Shown here piece after piece: positions 23,602 through 35,140 of a stretch of 64,000 nucleotides of DNA. The notes below the pieces were generated by a model that ran no database searches, was not told the origin of the DNA, and saw only the letters and a program-made list of their open reading frames with translations. Origin of the DNA: Stictocephala bisonia (Eukaryota; Arthropoda; Insecta; Hemiptera; Membracidae); the NCBI GenBank assembly GCA_035578905.1, contig JAQJVL010000082.1, forward strand, positions 729,618 to 793,617. Direction: 5' to 3'. Positions within the stretch are counted from its first letter, which is position 1. Each line of letters starts with the position of its first letter. A program made the position numbers and the translations under genes.

Positions 23602-23879
23602 TATAACTTAGGCTTAAGCGGCCGGTGTCATAACTAGAATCTATATTTTCCGGTGACAACCGCGTCAAAGTGCTATGTACTTTTTACAAAGTAACCAGAC
23701 GTTCACCCATATTGTGATGTGGCATCCTCAGTGGTATCTCTGAGACCCACTGAGGATGTAGTCTCAGAGATACCACTGAGGATGCCACATCACAGTATGG
23801 GTGAAACGTCTGGTTACTTTGTAAATAATGTACTTTGCACTTTGGCGCGGTTGTCACCGAAAAATATAGATTCTAGTTA
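23602..23879. mobile_element. Palindromic (inverted-dimer) element, copy 1, with 12 bp target duplication
   Basis: Two long inverted arms (about 23,636-23,745 and 23,765-23,879) meet at a short centre. Each arm has AACTAGAATCTATATTTT, GGTGACAACCGCG, AAAGTGC, TTTACAAAGTAACCAGACGT and GATGTGGCATCCTCAGTGG-type blocks. The left end carries an extra unpaired segment, AGGCTTAAGCGGCCG. The direct repeat TGAATAAAAACT flanks the element (23,590-23,601 and 23,880-23,891). Variable-length duplications and head-to-head copies are seen in some retroelements, including Penelope-like ones; class unproven. Confidence 0.75.
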
Positions 23880-23891
23880 TGAATAAAAACT

Positions 23892-24049
23892 GTTTCTTCT
23901 CATCAGATAAAGATCACTGATCTTCAATGACTTTTTGATATGATATCGACTTATCGTAGTACGTTCAGAGTTGGTAACTATGGTAGTGATGTAATCGTAA
24001 ATCATACGATAATACCCTTTAAAAGAGGTAGGGAGAGAATTATCTCCTA
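23892..24049. other. No gene seen
   Basis: Short spacer; the 96-codon minus frame extending through it to 24,167 has no recognised domain. Confidence 0.45.
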
Positions 24050-24480
24050 AAAATGTGAACATACCCTTACTTAGAGAAGGCTCCAGCCAGGCGGGGTAAA
24101 GGTAGGGCCAGCTAACCACCAGTTGCAGGGAGAGAAATGACCAGGTGAACCCGTGACCAATTGGCAACCTTTCTTCTCCGAATCACCTGCCCCCAATCGA
24201 GAACAAAATACTTGTTTATTATTTTCCAACCGCCTCACCTGCCCTAGCCGCCAGGTAGATATTGTTCGCCGTCCTCCCTTCTAGCCCTGGCAGGACTGAC
24301 CTTGGAGGCGGCAAGTCATGCGGAAAACTTCAAGAATAGCTCTGGCCAACCACCCCCTGTTGTTCTCTTTATAACCTCCCTCGCGATGGCGGGATGTTGA
24401 CACCAATCCTCTATATTTGGGTACGATTTCACTACGTTCCTGTGGGGTAGTTTACCCCTATTCTTGACATATTTATAGAT
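24050..24480. promoter_or_regulatory. GC-rich low-copy island with clustered CAGGTG E-boxes
   Basis: About 430 bp clearly GC-richer than its flanks, non-repetitive and without a credible frame. CAGGTG or CACCTG occurs at 24,142, 24,184 and 24,236, with CAGGTA at about 24,254. CAGGTG is the core bound by Snail/Zeb-type zinc fingers and some bHLH proteins. This is compatible with an enhancer, but chance clustering in GC-rich DNA is not excluded. Confidence 0.3.
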
Positions 24481-25999
24481 CGTAACTCCATGTATTGTCG
24501 CAGTCGTCGTTGTTATTAATTAGTACTATTTGTAGATCGTAGAAGGCTGTGTCAGTTAGTTAACTTTTGTTTGTTTTGAACAAATTAATTCTTATAAGAT
24601 ACGGATTTCAATGGTATCGCTTCACGAAAACGCCAAAAATCATGATTTTCCTCTTTCAACTATTCAGTTCTTAATAATGATCGTTTCGTAACACATGACG
24701 TGTCGCTTGATAGGATACAAACTACGAGTATTTTAATGTATCATAAGTTGACTTAAGTAAAATATGTATTTCTTATTTTAAATTTTACAGCTAAAGCTGT
24801 GAACTTTTAAATTAATTTCTTGACGATTTAAAATTAAATATCAACTTACTGCTCACTACAATAAATTGGACCTTAAGTAATCATAATTCACTGTAATTCA
24901 TTATAATAAAAAACACGAATCATACAGTGGAAATATAAATCCATATGTTGCCCGCATTCCACCCCACCGACGATAAGGTTGTATCTACTGTGTATGGCAA
25001 TTTAGTAACCGTTATATATTTTAACTACAGTATTAATCTATTTTGGTGCTAATATTATTTTATGTGACAGAAGCACAATTTGATGTTAACATTTTTTATG
25101 TTTAAACCTAACTTTGGTAGTCGACCGAATGCTGTCGAATTTCTCAGATCATTAACTGGAATTCACAGTTGGTAGCTTATCTTGCGTATGTCTTTATTTC
25201 TTATTTAATGTAATTTGTATATTAACAATATCAACGCGATGCGTAGTCTATACTGCAGTAATCAAGGAAAGCCGTACATTTTATGATTATATTATTTTAT
25301 TTCATAACATAGGAGGTTTAATTTTATGTTTATTAGAAAAGTATTAGATTACCCTTGCGAACAATTCCTAAAATCAGAGGCGTTAATAGAATTTTGAGGG
25401 TTAAGTTTATTTTCATTCACATTGAAGGAAATAACTAAAAAAATTAGATAAAATTATTGAACTTTTTTAAAAAAATACTGTGAAGATTGCAAATGTAAGA
25501 CATTTGAAAACGTAAAAAATAAACTTTTGGCAATTGAAATAACAATATGGACAGTATGAATACGTTTACATACTTTTTGACAGTTATATATTTGTTAATA
25601 CAACAATATTTTAATAGCAATAAAGAATTAAAGAAATATATAAATCAACATTTTAATTTCCTTACCATGTCACTTCGTTAAACTACATTGAGTAAAATGA
25701 TATTCTCAGCTCCAAGATCAGGTCTTGTAAAACTTTTAATAGAGTTTAAATGGTACAAAGTCTCTTTGTTTCTCGCCTTTTTACACCGAGGGGGAGTGAG
25801 AAGAAATTAATTTCGGCAAGTTCTTTTCCACTTGCCCGCTAATATGAATAATGTGTTCGGAGCTAAGTCGGGTTCCTTAGCGGACATTTATTATATTTTT
25901 TAGGTGAAATTTTAATATTGTGTAGATATATCAAGTATATTGTTTTCACACTGATACTAAACAATCGAAAATCCTCAATTAATTGAATGTAAGTTTTCG
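24481..25999. other. No gene seen
   Basis: AT-rich. A 7-8 bp hairpin (GGCAAGT/ACTTGCC) at 25,815-25,836 sits in a modestly GC-richer patch (25,770-25,880). Confidence 0.45.
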
Positions 26000-26115
26000 A
26001 TTCTTATATATGAGACGCCGACATAATGTTGTGCGTGTTTTAAGGCGGATATGAGTAATTACATGACTTACATGAGTGTGGTTGACCTGTGTAGTCTGGT
26101 TACTAACTGAGAATG
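26000..26115 (+). repeat. SINE-like dispersed repeat (GACGCCGA family), copy C (5' part)
   Basis: TATATGAGACGCCGACATAA, TTTTAAGGCGGATATGAG, ACATGAGTGTGG and GTAGTCTGGTTACTAACTGA match the starts of the copies at 56.9 and 60.6 kb. Similarity ends at about 26,115; an inverted 3' part of the same family lies only ~90 bp away. Confidence 0.65.
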
Positions 26116-26204
26116 TGTGTTTATTTGTATAGAAGTTGTAATGTATAAAACTAACTATGATGTCGTATAGTTTAAAAATTGTCGGTAGTGCTGTAACCCA
26201 GTTG

Positions 26205-26480
26205 GTGGGGGGGGGGGGGAGGTTGTAGGCGATGTGTTCTATGCTCGGTCCTCCTAATATCTACACGGTGTCCGCTCAGTAGTTCCCATCGAAGTGGACG
26301 GTACTAGAACTATGGACGCGCACACCACTAGAGAAGTATGTGGTGTCCTTGTTGAGTACTAGTCAAGGTCAAGGTTTCCATGTTGTAGAGGGAAGTGAAC
26401 TGAGTATCAGGGTCTATAGTTAGCTGACAATCAGACCAATTATACGTGGTTCAAATACCACTTGAATCTGTAAGTCCGTT
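26205..26480 (-). repeat. SINE-like dispersed repeat (GACGCCGA family), copy D (3' part, inverted)
   Basis: On the minus strand: GGTCTGATTGTCAGCTAACT, CCTGATACTCAGTTCACT, GAACTACTGAGCGGACACC and AGGAGGACCGAGCATAGAAC. On the plus strand it includes CGTGGTTCAAATACCAC, a T-arm-like hairpin with B-box resemblance (GGTTCRAAT). A G-run abuts its low-coordinate end at 26,206-26,219. Confidence 0.65.
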
Positions 26481-29221
26481 GCTCTGGCTATTGGGATACT
26501 AATAAAATAAATGGCTTCTTACAAGGAACAGCCGAACTTGGTTATATAGTCCACAATTCATATTCCCCCATATCTCTACGATTGATGTCATAATGATTAA
26601 TAATGGATAAAATAACAGAAATTCGAACTTTACACTGATATGTTTTGTCATAAATTATTATTTGTTTAGTTTAGTTAAATGATTATTTCAAATCGCTTTG
26701 TTTCAGTCCGTTACTGACAGCTGACAGAAAAACAGACAACGAGTACTTGACGGCATCCATTGTTGCGTTTTCATTGTTGTCAGATGTTTCGATTGTTGTC
26801 AATTAACCGAATGTTGACATTGAATTGTTGTTTTCGGTTCCTTTGTATCCGTCCATCGGTTGGTTGACATTTATTAGTGTTTCCCTTTATCACGTTATAG
26901 TTTTTCATACATAATTACCAACCCTTTAAAGACAGAATTTAACATTCAGTTGCATTGTTGACGTTTAAACTATTTATCTGTAAAAATGTTTTTTTAGTCT
27001 GTCAGACAGTGGCATTTTTAACTTAGTCTACAAACGTTTTTAAGACAACGCTCCAAACTACTTTAGGAAATTTTATTTTTACATTGCTTAAAATATTTTA
27101 ATTTTTCCTTATATCTTGTATTAGAGAACTCAAAACGAGCCTTATCTCAATCAATGGCTGCAGTCAATTGGTAAATCCAAAATTATAGTTTTATACGTAA
27201 TTTTTCCCGAACTTTTTAATCTATATAGCCTAATCCAAAAATATCTACACACTTATAATAAAATCTCCGGAACTACTACGATTTTGTTAACATTTTGAGA
27301 GAAGTTAGCTTTTGTAACATAGAGACTCACTAAGAAAGGATTTCATGTATCCATTTCTAAGGAGTAGAAACAGCCCCTCACCGTTTCACTTTTTCCATTA
27401 ACGTAACATCGGTATTAGTTTAATTTAGTAATTTATTTCATACAGCTAATACAAACATAAAAATGACACAAACGGTTGGCTAGCTTAGTTGTTTTCATTG
27501 TGAAATGTTTAAGGCGATTTCTATTAACTCAGACATGATTGCACCACTTTGCATCCGCCTAAAGTGGACGTATGGTTTCCTATAGTTTAGACGTTTATCT
27601 AGGAGAACAGTGGAAGGAAAGGTAAACAAGTGTAGAGAACCACCCCACAGCGAAGGAAGGGCTTTCGGCTAGATATTCGCTAAGAAGGCTGCAGGCTAAG
27701 AGGATCTCCGGAATACGATCTAAGACTTCACCTCAATTGTATAATGATATTCTCTTTTTTTATTGTTTCGTGCTACGGCATTTATTCACTTTGTTTTATA
27801 ATACAGTATATTAAACATTAATATACATGCAGTTATCGAACTGTTCATATTTTCACAGATTGAAATTAGTGTAAATAGAACTTCGTCAATATTTGTATAG
27901 CAAGTTATTTTCTTAATAAGATATTCATCTAGAGACAAAACCAAAATGTTCATATTCGAAACTAGAATTTAACAGTAAATTTTACTCCACTGAGTCTTTC
28001 AATTCCACTAATAGGTATGTTAACCAATGATATGTGGATTTCAAGTAAAACGTTTGTAATATCATTCAAATAAACAACGTTAATTTCTGAGTTAAATTAT
28101 ATAGTAGAATTAGTTTACTAAGAAACGCTATCGCTAAGTAGCTTTAACTAGATGCTTACATTTGATTTTCGAAGTCAATTTTAGATTATACTCAAGCTAT
28201 TTTTGTAACTTGTGTGCCGTTTTGACGTATAAGACAGTTCTTTAGCCACCTTTTAAAAATCAAATCTTTCTGAAGTTAATTTGAAACCAACTACGGCAGA
28301 TCTTAGGGATTTTTTCATTCGAAATATCTGTTTGTTTCATCGGTAGTTTGCTCTCGATCGTTTTACTAATAGGTCTAAGCATTGAAAGAAATGTCCGAAC
28401 TATTATGCAACATAAAAATAAAAAGAAGTGAAACTACACTTTCATACCATATTTGTATTCTACTATGGATTTATCAATGACCAAAGTGAAGTACTACCGT
28501 CATCAAATTAAATAACCACAATCGACACGTCCTCAGCTCGTGTGATTGGAATCACGATAACTTTCGCTGCTATATCGATCTATAGACTCTTGCCCACCAT
28601 AAACAACAAGTTGTCGCAATCGATTCATCGCGTGACCAGTCGTTGTAAGTTAGTCTATAATTAAAACGAACGAGTACACTTTATGCACGTGTCAATACAA
28701 TGGTATATCGTAGCCCGACATGATAACGTGCGGCATGACCCACATCCCTATTGCGTGTCCGTGCCGATGTGATTTGAATGAATAGAGGTTTATCCATACG
28801 ATTTGTTATCACAGAACGGTTATGCGTGTCTAACATGCGGTATGAAATTAGCTTTGATTTTGCAAGGTTTTAAAACTGCAATATATTCTGGCTTCGTTTG
28901 GCGTTTTTGTGTTCAAATTTGTATTATAGGCCTATTTCCTTTCTCCATGCCGTTACAAAAATGTATTATTTAGTTTGTTTTCACAAGAACAGATTTTTTA
29001 AAATCAACAAAAGTGTTCTAACGTTCGTATTGCCGGCGTCGGACTGCGAATTTCGTCCTATGTTCGAACCCCAACCGACTTTACGATTGGTTCTTCACTT
29101 TCAAGGAAGTTCACGTAAAAGCCTGTGGGCTATATGAACTAGAGAGAGATCTTTTTTCCTTTTTTAGAAGTTGTTTAAACTTACAAGAATGTTCAGCATA
29201 CAAGCATTTAGCTTACAAGAT
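26481..29221. other. No supported gene
   Basis: Largely AT-rich. 28,490-28,830 is a longer GC-richer, low-copy tract. At 29,060-29,075 TGTTCGAACCCC resembles a pol III B box but has no clear A box or repeat partner. The plus frame at 28,898-29,137 has no recognised domain. Confidence 0.45.
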
Positions 29222-29554
29222 TGGCCGGTGTAGTGGCTCAGTGCCTAAGGCTTCAAACTCTGGGGTGAGTGTCCAAGGTTCGAATCCCAAACTGAGCTAA
29301 TGGTCGGTACTTCACTGTTTGAATGAAGCTCTTGCTCAGGCCTATGTGAGCTGGTGAGTGAAATTTTGAAAACAAAGACTAATGGATTTTAGGGTTACTG
29401 ATAAAGTTTAAAGAAAGACTGAGTTTTCAATGTTTGATGGTGTATTTAGGAATGTCGTTGATTGACCGAATAATTTTCTTATCGTAAATTGTATTTCCAT
29501 AAGAACGGTCTTCTCTTGTAATTGACTAGGTTAAAAAAAAAAAAAAAAAAAAAA
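29222..29554 (+). mobile_element. tRNA-derived SINE with poly(A) tail
   Basis: The head (29,222-29,300) contains GTGGCTCAGTGCCTAAGG, close to a tRNA A box, and a perfect B box GGTTCGAATCC at about 29,277-29,287. These are the internal pol III promoter of a tRNA-derived SINE. The T-stem no longer pairs, so it is not a functional tRNA. A body of about 230 bp follows and ends in a 22-base A run (29,533-29,554). A five-base AGATT flanks both sides, too short to be firm as a target duplication. Confidence 0.75.
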
Positions 29555-30095
29555 CAGATTTCAAGACATGAATAATGAAACGGTAGAAGATACAATAATT
29601 AATTTCCTCCTCCGGGTACATAAATATGCATCAGGGAGCCTGCAGTTCAAGTATGTCTGCTGTTGTAACCTTCAAGATGTCTTTTTCTGAAAAAAATAAA
29701 TTAATTATTTCGTTCTTTTTAACCATTTATTTCAATTCATTTTGGTATAGGCTAATATTTTTCTATTTGATCAGAACTGTAAAAAATGCAAATAAAATAT
29801 TTTCTAATAATAATTGTGCTTCTCAATTTTACTTTATGAGAGATAGAAAGTAGGCCTAAGTGATAAAGACATTTTATAATTAATTCAAACGCTCGGCTCA
29901 AGTCAAAGAGAGGAATGACAGAACAATTTTCCACTTGTTGAAAAATAGCGTTATTAAAACATGAAATGAGAACCATTATTGCCATTTATCACGCCTGGTT
30001 AAATTCGTTGAAATGTCGAAAGGAGAGGTAAAAGTCAGTAAAGAATAATGGGATGGGTTGAGTAGGAGTGTTCGCGATTTTCCAATCAGAGAAAC
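29555..30095. other. No gene seen
   Basis: AT-rich. Frames at 29,626-29,853 (plus) and 29,752-29,985 (minus) overlap each other and lack recognisable domains. Confidence 0.5.
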
Positions 30096-30190
30096 GGAGC
30101 TGGAATTAGTGATAATGATTACAGCCCCGTCGAACTCCTGATCTAATTTGGCAAAGGTAAATCGGGCTCTTTCCGCGTTAAGTGTAAATA
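30096..30190. promoter_or_regulatory. Possible conserved non-coding block with TAAT/GATTA motifs
   Basis: A low-copy, GC-richer block containing GGAGCTGGAATTAGTGATAA and TGATTACAGCCCCG, including paired homeodomain-type cores (ATTAG, GATTA). It lies ~260 bp upstream of the ratchet site at 30,452. Proposed only on composition and motifs. Confidence 0.22.
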
Positions 30191-30436
30191 TAATCGTTGC
30201 CTTTAAATCTGAAATTGTACATATTTTTTCTATGTTGCGTTATTTATTAGATTTGTAGTGTTTGTTGGAAAAAAATAGTGTCTTAGCCCATTGTGAGTTG
30301 GTAAGAATATACGTTACAACACAAATGTACAAATATTATGGTGATTTCCTTAATTCCTCTGTGAATCCATTTGACCTGAAGACCAGGTGATCTGGTGGTT
30401 TATCTTTTATGGGTTGATTTAGTCGAGTCTTACAGA

Positions 30437-30458
30437 TTTTTTTCTTTTTCAGGTAAGT
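30437..30458 (+). promoter_or_regulatory. Recursive splice (ratchet) site
   Basis: A near-uninterrupted pyrimidine tract (30,437-30,450) runs into CAG and is joined without gap to GTAAGT: TTTCTTTTTCAG|GTAAGT, with the junction at 30,452/30,453. This matches the zero-length-exon ratchet points known from long Drosophila introns, where the site is used as an acceptor and then, regenerated, as a donor. No open exon lies on either side, as expected. Its presence suggests the window is inside a long plus-strand intron. Confidence 0.55.
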
Positions 30459-30639
30459 CACGGTGTATCCTCAATTTAGGTGTTCTGGGAGACAATGGAG
30501 GAACTTGGTAAGGACATTAGTCGATTCATTTGCATAGATCGTTATCAAACAACTATCGATCGACGATGAAAGTCGATTATACTTCTACAGTTGTAAACTA
30601 AATAACAGAGAAAAAAGATTTTCTGTGACACGATTTATA

Positions 30640-30849
30640 GTTGGTGAGTCATGAGAAGTCCTCTTAACTGCATGCCTCTATGATATTGAAGGCGCTGATT
30701 TCCATTAAAACAGCACAGTTTTAATTACCTTTTGTAATTACTAATAATGATGGCCTATGTATGGTATGACTTGTGCTGTTTCATTGGAAATCAGCGCCTT
30801 CAATATCACAGAGACATGCGGTTCCGAGGTCTTCTTGTGACTCGCCGAC
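30640..30849. mobile_element. TA-flanked MITE with ~80 bp inverted arms
   Basis: The left arm (30,640-30,718) and the reverse of the right arm (30,770-30,849) share GTYGGYGAGTC at the ends, then AAGWCCTC, GCATGYCTCT, and a perfect TGATATTGAAGGCGCTGATT followed by TCCA and AAACAGCACA. About 50 bp of AT-rich spacer separates them. TA lies on each side (30,638-30,639; 30,850-30,851), consistent with a Tc1/mariner-family transposase acting in trans. The transcript would fold into one long hairpin. Confidence 0.75.
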
Positions 30850-30851
30850 TA

Positions 30852-31255
30852 AACTCCACCCCCCGTTGGAACACTAGTATTTCTTCATTTTTTTTTTTAT
30901 TTATGCTAATGAATTAGCGTTCATTTGTTGTGTGCAATTTACTTTACCTGGTATCAATATCAGAGATTAGCGTTTCAATTGTATTTAACAATAAATAAAA
31001 CTAATTAACTTTTGTCAAAGATATAACATGCAAATCAATGGTGTTATTTTGAAACATTTTAAGGTATGTGTAGTAATTTTTATAATTCAAGTTACAAGAT
31101 TATTTCTGTACAAATATTTGGAATCACTATATTGCCTAAACAGTTTGTACAAAACAGTATGGTGTAAAATATTTTGCATATTTCATTCAGCCAAAAAAGC
31201 ACTATGTGCGAATACAAGGGAGGTTTTGTCAGCAATACCTAGAAATCTGGGAAAT
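30852..31255. other. No gene seen
   Basis: AT-rich. The 88-codon plus frame at 31,028-31,294 has no recognised domain and ends in the palindromic element. Confidence 0.5.
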
Positions 31256-31269
31256 TCCAGTGAATTTTT

Positions 31270-31526
31270 AACTAGAATCTACATTTTTCAGTGACAACCG
31301 CGTCAAGGTACTATCTTCAATATTTACAAGATAACCAGACGTTTCGACCATACTGTGATGTGGCATCCTCAGTGATTTCTTGAGTGTCAGATAAACCACT
31401 GAGGATGCCACATCACAGTATGGGCGAAACGTCTGATTATCTTGTAAATATTGTAGATAGTACCTTGACGTGGTTATCACCAGAAAATATAGATTCTAGT
31501 TATGACAACGGCCGCTTAAACCTAAA
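31270..31526. mobile_element. Palindromic (inverted-dimer) element, copy 2, with 14 bp target duplication
   Basis: Same family as the element at 23.6-23.9 kb: arms with CTAGAATCTACATTTTTCAG, GACAACCGCGTCAAGG, TTACAAGATAACCAGACG and GATGTGGCATCCTCAGTG, mirrored after a short centre near 31,375-31,395. Here the unpaired extra end, ACGGCCGCTTAAACCTA, is on the right, so this copy is inverted relative to copy 1. TCCAGTGAATTTTT flanks it at 31,256-31,269 and 31,527-31,540. Short frames on both strands are shadows of the palindrome. Confidence 0.78.
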
Positions 31527-31540
31527 TCCAGTGAATTTTT

Positions 31541-34500
31541 GTCTGGAAACGTTTGAGGAAGCCAGGATATTTTAAATTAAGTTAGGATATTTTCTTTAAT
31601 TTATTGTATTTAGCGTTACAAGGATACATTCGATCACAATGTGTCGCAAATGGGTAAAAAACTCCCCTCTTATGATCCCAACTTAGAATATTTACATTAT
31701 TTATTATGTTTACCATATAAAAGAATTTAAGTTTTATTACTTAATACATTTATTTAAAATTTTTTATTTTATATGTTAAAATGTAAGGTTATATAACCAA
31801 TGAAAGTTTAACTTTATACGAAATTTAATTATTATTAATCTAATCAAACATATTTTTAATAGCAAGCAATTTGTGTATAGTAAATAATGTTAGTTAAATG
31901 ATTTGTTCTATATTTCAAAATTATCCAACATGTTATTTTTTTTTTTTTAATTCTTTCAAAGAATATAAGGATTTTGTTGTTAGGTAGTTTTGTATCTAGT
32001 TATAAAATTAAAACAGTTTTTTGTGTTTTTTTTAGGTTACCTGGCAATGTATTTTAATATTAGCACCCATAATGATATTCTCTTATAAAAAATTCTAAAA
32101 TACATGTGATGTAATAATAAAATCACACAATGAAGTAATGCATTTACCAAACTGAACCACAAACAAGGGAAGTGGCTTAGTTTTAACTGTATGGAACCCG
32201 ACCTTCCGACGACATATGTGGCCGTAAAAGAATGGGGAACGTATATAAAATTTAGCAGGCCGTGCAGCGTTTTACCCGGGCAGAACTCGGCGGGAAAATT
32301 GTGACGTACGACTTGTAAACATCTTACTGCAGACGTCGTTGTTTTCGGTCGTTCGCTTAAAAATACAACACTTTATTTTCGCGTTTTTCGTATCTTTGTA
32401 TAGACTATCATTTTAAACATCTAGGTGTAGCCCTATATAGTAGGGAACTAACGTTGCATCAATCTATTTGACACTTTTTCCAACAATCAATATGACAAAA
32501 ATAAATGGATCATTGTTTTAGTACCTATATTGTTATTGTTTTAGATTTAAATATTGTCTAACATTTTACCCGTAAAATCTATAAGTGCTTATTGTAATGT
32601 TAGTTTGCATTTTATAACACAAACACACTAAACATAATAATGTAAATTAAAACAAAATGGTGAAAAGTGTTTTACCACCTATAAATAATAAATATTGAAA
32701 AAAATACCTGTTCAGTAAATAAATTCTTAAATAAAATTCGTGTTGTTTATTAAATACAATGCAAAGATTGTTTGTCTTTTAAATGATAACAAAATTTAAA
32801 AATGTCAATTTACGGTTAGAACGGTGTATTTTAATCATTACTCTCTAATATGCGTACATTGTGAATTACAAAGAATGTAAAGATTTTTTGTTGTCACACA
32901 ATTTCAAAACTTGATATAAAACTTATTAGATGTATTCATAGATATTTTCATGTGGACCACTTCTCTTGAGCTGCGTCGGTTATGTGAGTTTAGTGTACTT
33001 AAAAATTCGTAGTTTTTTCCAGTAATACTTTTCTAAGGAATATATTATATAAATATTATTTTCATTTTCGTCCGGTCATTAAGTACATTATAGCAAAATT
33101 GAATCAGACGATCTTACCAAATATCATTTGTAAAATAATTTTATTGTAAATTGAACGTAAGTGAAGGCATGCAAGACGCATCAAGAATTAGATTTCTTAT
33201 AATTACTTTTTTCTGAAAATAAAATTATTTGAATATCATCTTGCATTAACTAACATGTTAAAAGTAAGTATGCTGACGATGGCATGTTAAAAATAGTTGT
33301 CTTAGTCAGAAACAGTTGAGTCGTGAACAGTTTATGTAATAGCAAACTTTAAAGTTTAACAATTTGCAGGAACAACGTCTTACATTGTTAAAATATTTTG
33401 AATGTAATTCAGTTCTTTACCTACTTCACCGAGAAGGAAGAAATAGGTTGCATCCAATAGTGCGCTGAATGTGTGACGAGTAGTTTTATTTCTGTAGTTT
33501 ACTCTGCATTGCAGGGCCAGGACTTTGTTAATACCCCCCCCCCTCCCCACATACCAATGAATCTTCGAGGATAAATGTGGTAATTATTTATTGCCACATA
33601 TGTTGAAATCTAGTATTTATAAATGCTACTTAGGCGTACGCTGAAGTCGTAAGAAACCTACCTCTGTTTCGTTTTTCTCTGTGGTAACATGTAACCTAGC
33701 TTAATTCCTAACTTTACATTCAAGTGGTGCAATCCTGTCATGTAAATACCCATATCCACGTGGTGCTTTGTACCACTCGTTCTCATCATCAACCAATCCA
33801 CAGTGCTGCAGGACGGATTTAATTATATCCCATACATCAGCAATTCAAATCACAAATATGTCCTGTTAGGATTTACTCACATCTCTCCTAATACTGTCAC
33901 ATCCCATGTTATATCTATAATATTCTATAGATTATATTGACAGTGAGATTGTTGTCGATTTGATCTCATATAGACTAGAATGGATCTTTGGAGGCCAATG
34001 GCTGATCACTCGTTGGCCGACAATGTTATTTCTTTTAGAAGATTAGTGTAACTTTGTGTTATCTATAATCTTACTTCCTACTTCTTATATAACGAAAAGT
34101 TGTATAGTTTATTGCGTTTGGGCGCTGTATGCAAAGCAAGGCATATACTTTTCTGTACGTTTGACCAAGACTCGGACATAAAAACTAACGCCTTACATTG
34201 AAGATGTATCTTTAAGTAGATATTGGCGATTGATTTTGTTAAAACACGTTTACCATCCTCAGACCAAATCTATTTACAAAGGAATGAAAAGTGGAATTTT
34301 GTGAACCTTTCGGTGGCGAATTGGCACATAATCTATCGAGCATATTTCTTGCTAATGGTCAGCACTTCGGCTTCGCGTGGAGATGTTCACGGTTTTTTAA
34401 ACTCAGGGAGGTTCACTTAAAAGTTACTCAAGGGTTTGGACCGTTAACCCTTAGCAACGTTGGTAGACTAAATTAAAAAAATACACTAGCGTAAATAAAA

Positions 34501-35140
34501 TATATATCCTTAAGCCTACATGCTGTCTTGAACGTACTGTTTATTAAACTTGTTTTGTTGACAGTTTTTTTTTTTAATAAATTAAAAATTTAGACTCAAG
34601 ATTACAATTTTGAAATAAGATTTACGTCCTGGGTACTTATATGTAGGATTTAGTAAGGTTTTTTTTTAATTTAAGTATTACATTTGTAAACGTAAACTAG
34701 AATTTTAGTACCGTATGATTTTTCTTACGTAGTCGTAGAACATATCACGGAACTGATGTGTTCCGGTCAGTTCAATGTTGATTAAGGATTTCGTATAATC
34801 ACTGGAATGAATCGAATATTACTTATATATTAAATCAAAATTATCGACTTTGCATTAAACAAATTAACTGCATATTTGTTTGCAGAGGAAATTGTTTCAA
34901 AACAAAGAGAGTGTTTTCGACATTTGCTTTTAATCGAATTCATACGGTGAATTCATCTACAACTACTGTATAAGCTTGTTTATAGTTTAAGTAAACTCGA
35001 CTTTATCAAACTTTATTTAAACTCCTGAATATAAAACTAAATAATGGAACTATTCGCACATTATTAGTGTTCATTGTTGTTTTTCGTTTTGTGTATATCA
35101 ATTTATTTTTTAGATCGATTGTGTTTAAAATAGATGCAAA
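31541..35140. other. No supported gene; one GC-richer patch with a TATA-like box
   Basis: AT-rich except 32,170-32,345, a low-copy GC-richer patch holding ACGTATATAAAATTTAGCAG and several CG-containing words. This could be a promoter but has no initiator or downstream frame. A C-run lies at 33,532-33,542. Overlapping plus frames at 34,223-34,476 are unrecognised. Confidence 0.4.

Noticed and set aside
23700..23830. Hammerhead ribozyme at CTGAGGA...GTGAAACG
   Set aside because: The bases next to the two core segments do not pair to give stem II, so only the order of core words matches.
29222..29300. Functional tRNA gene
   Set aside because: A and B boxes are present but the T-stem and acceptor stem do not pair; a SINE head with a poly(A) tail fits better.
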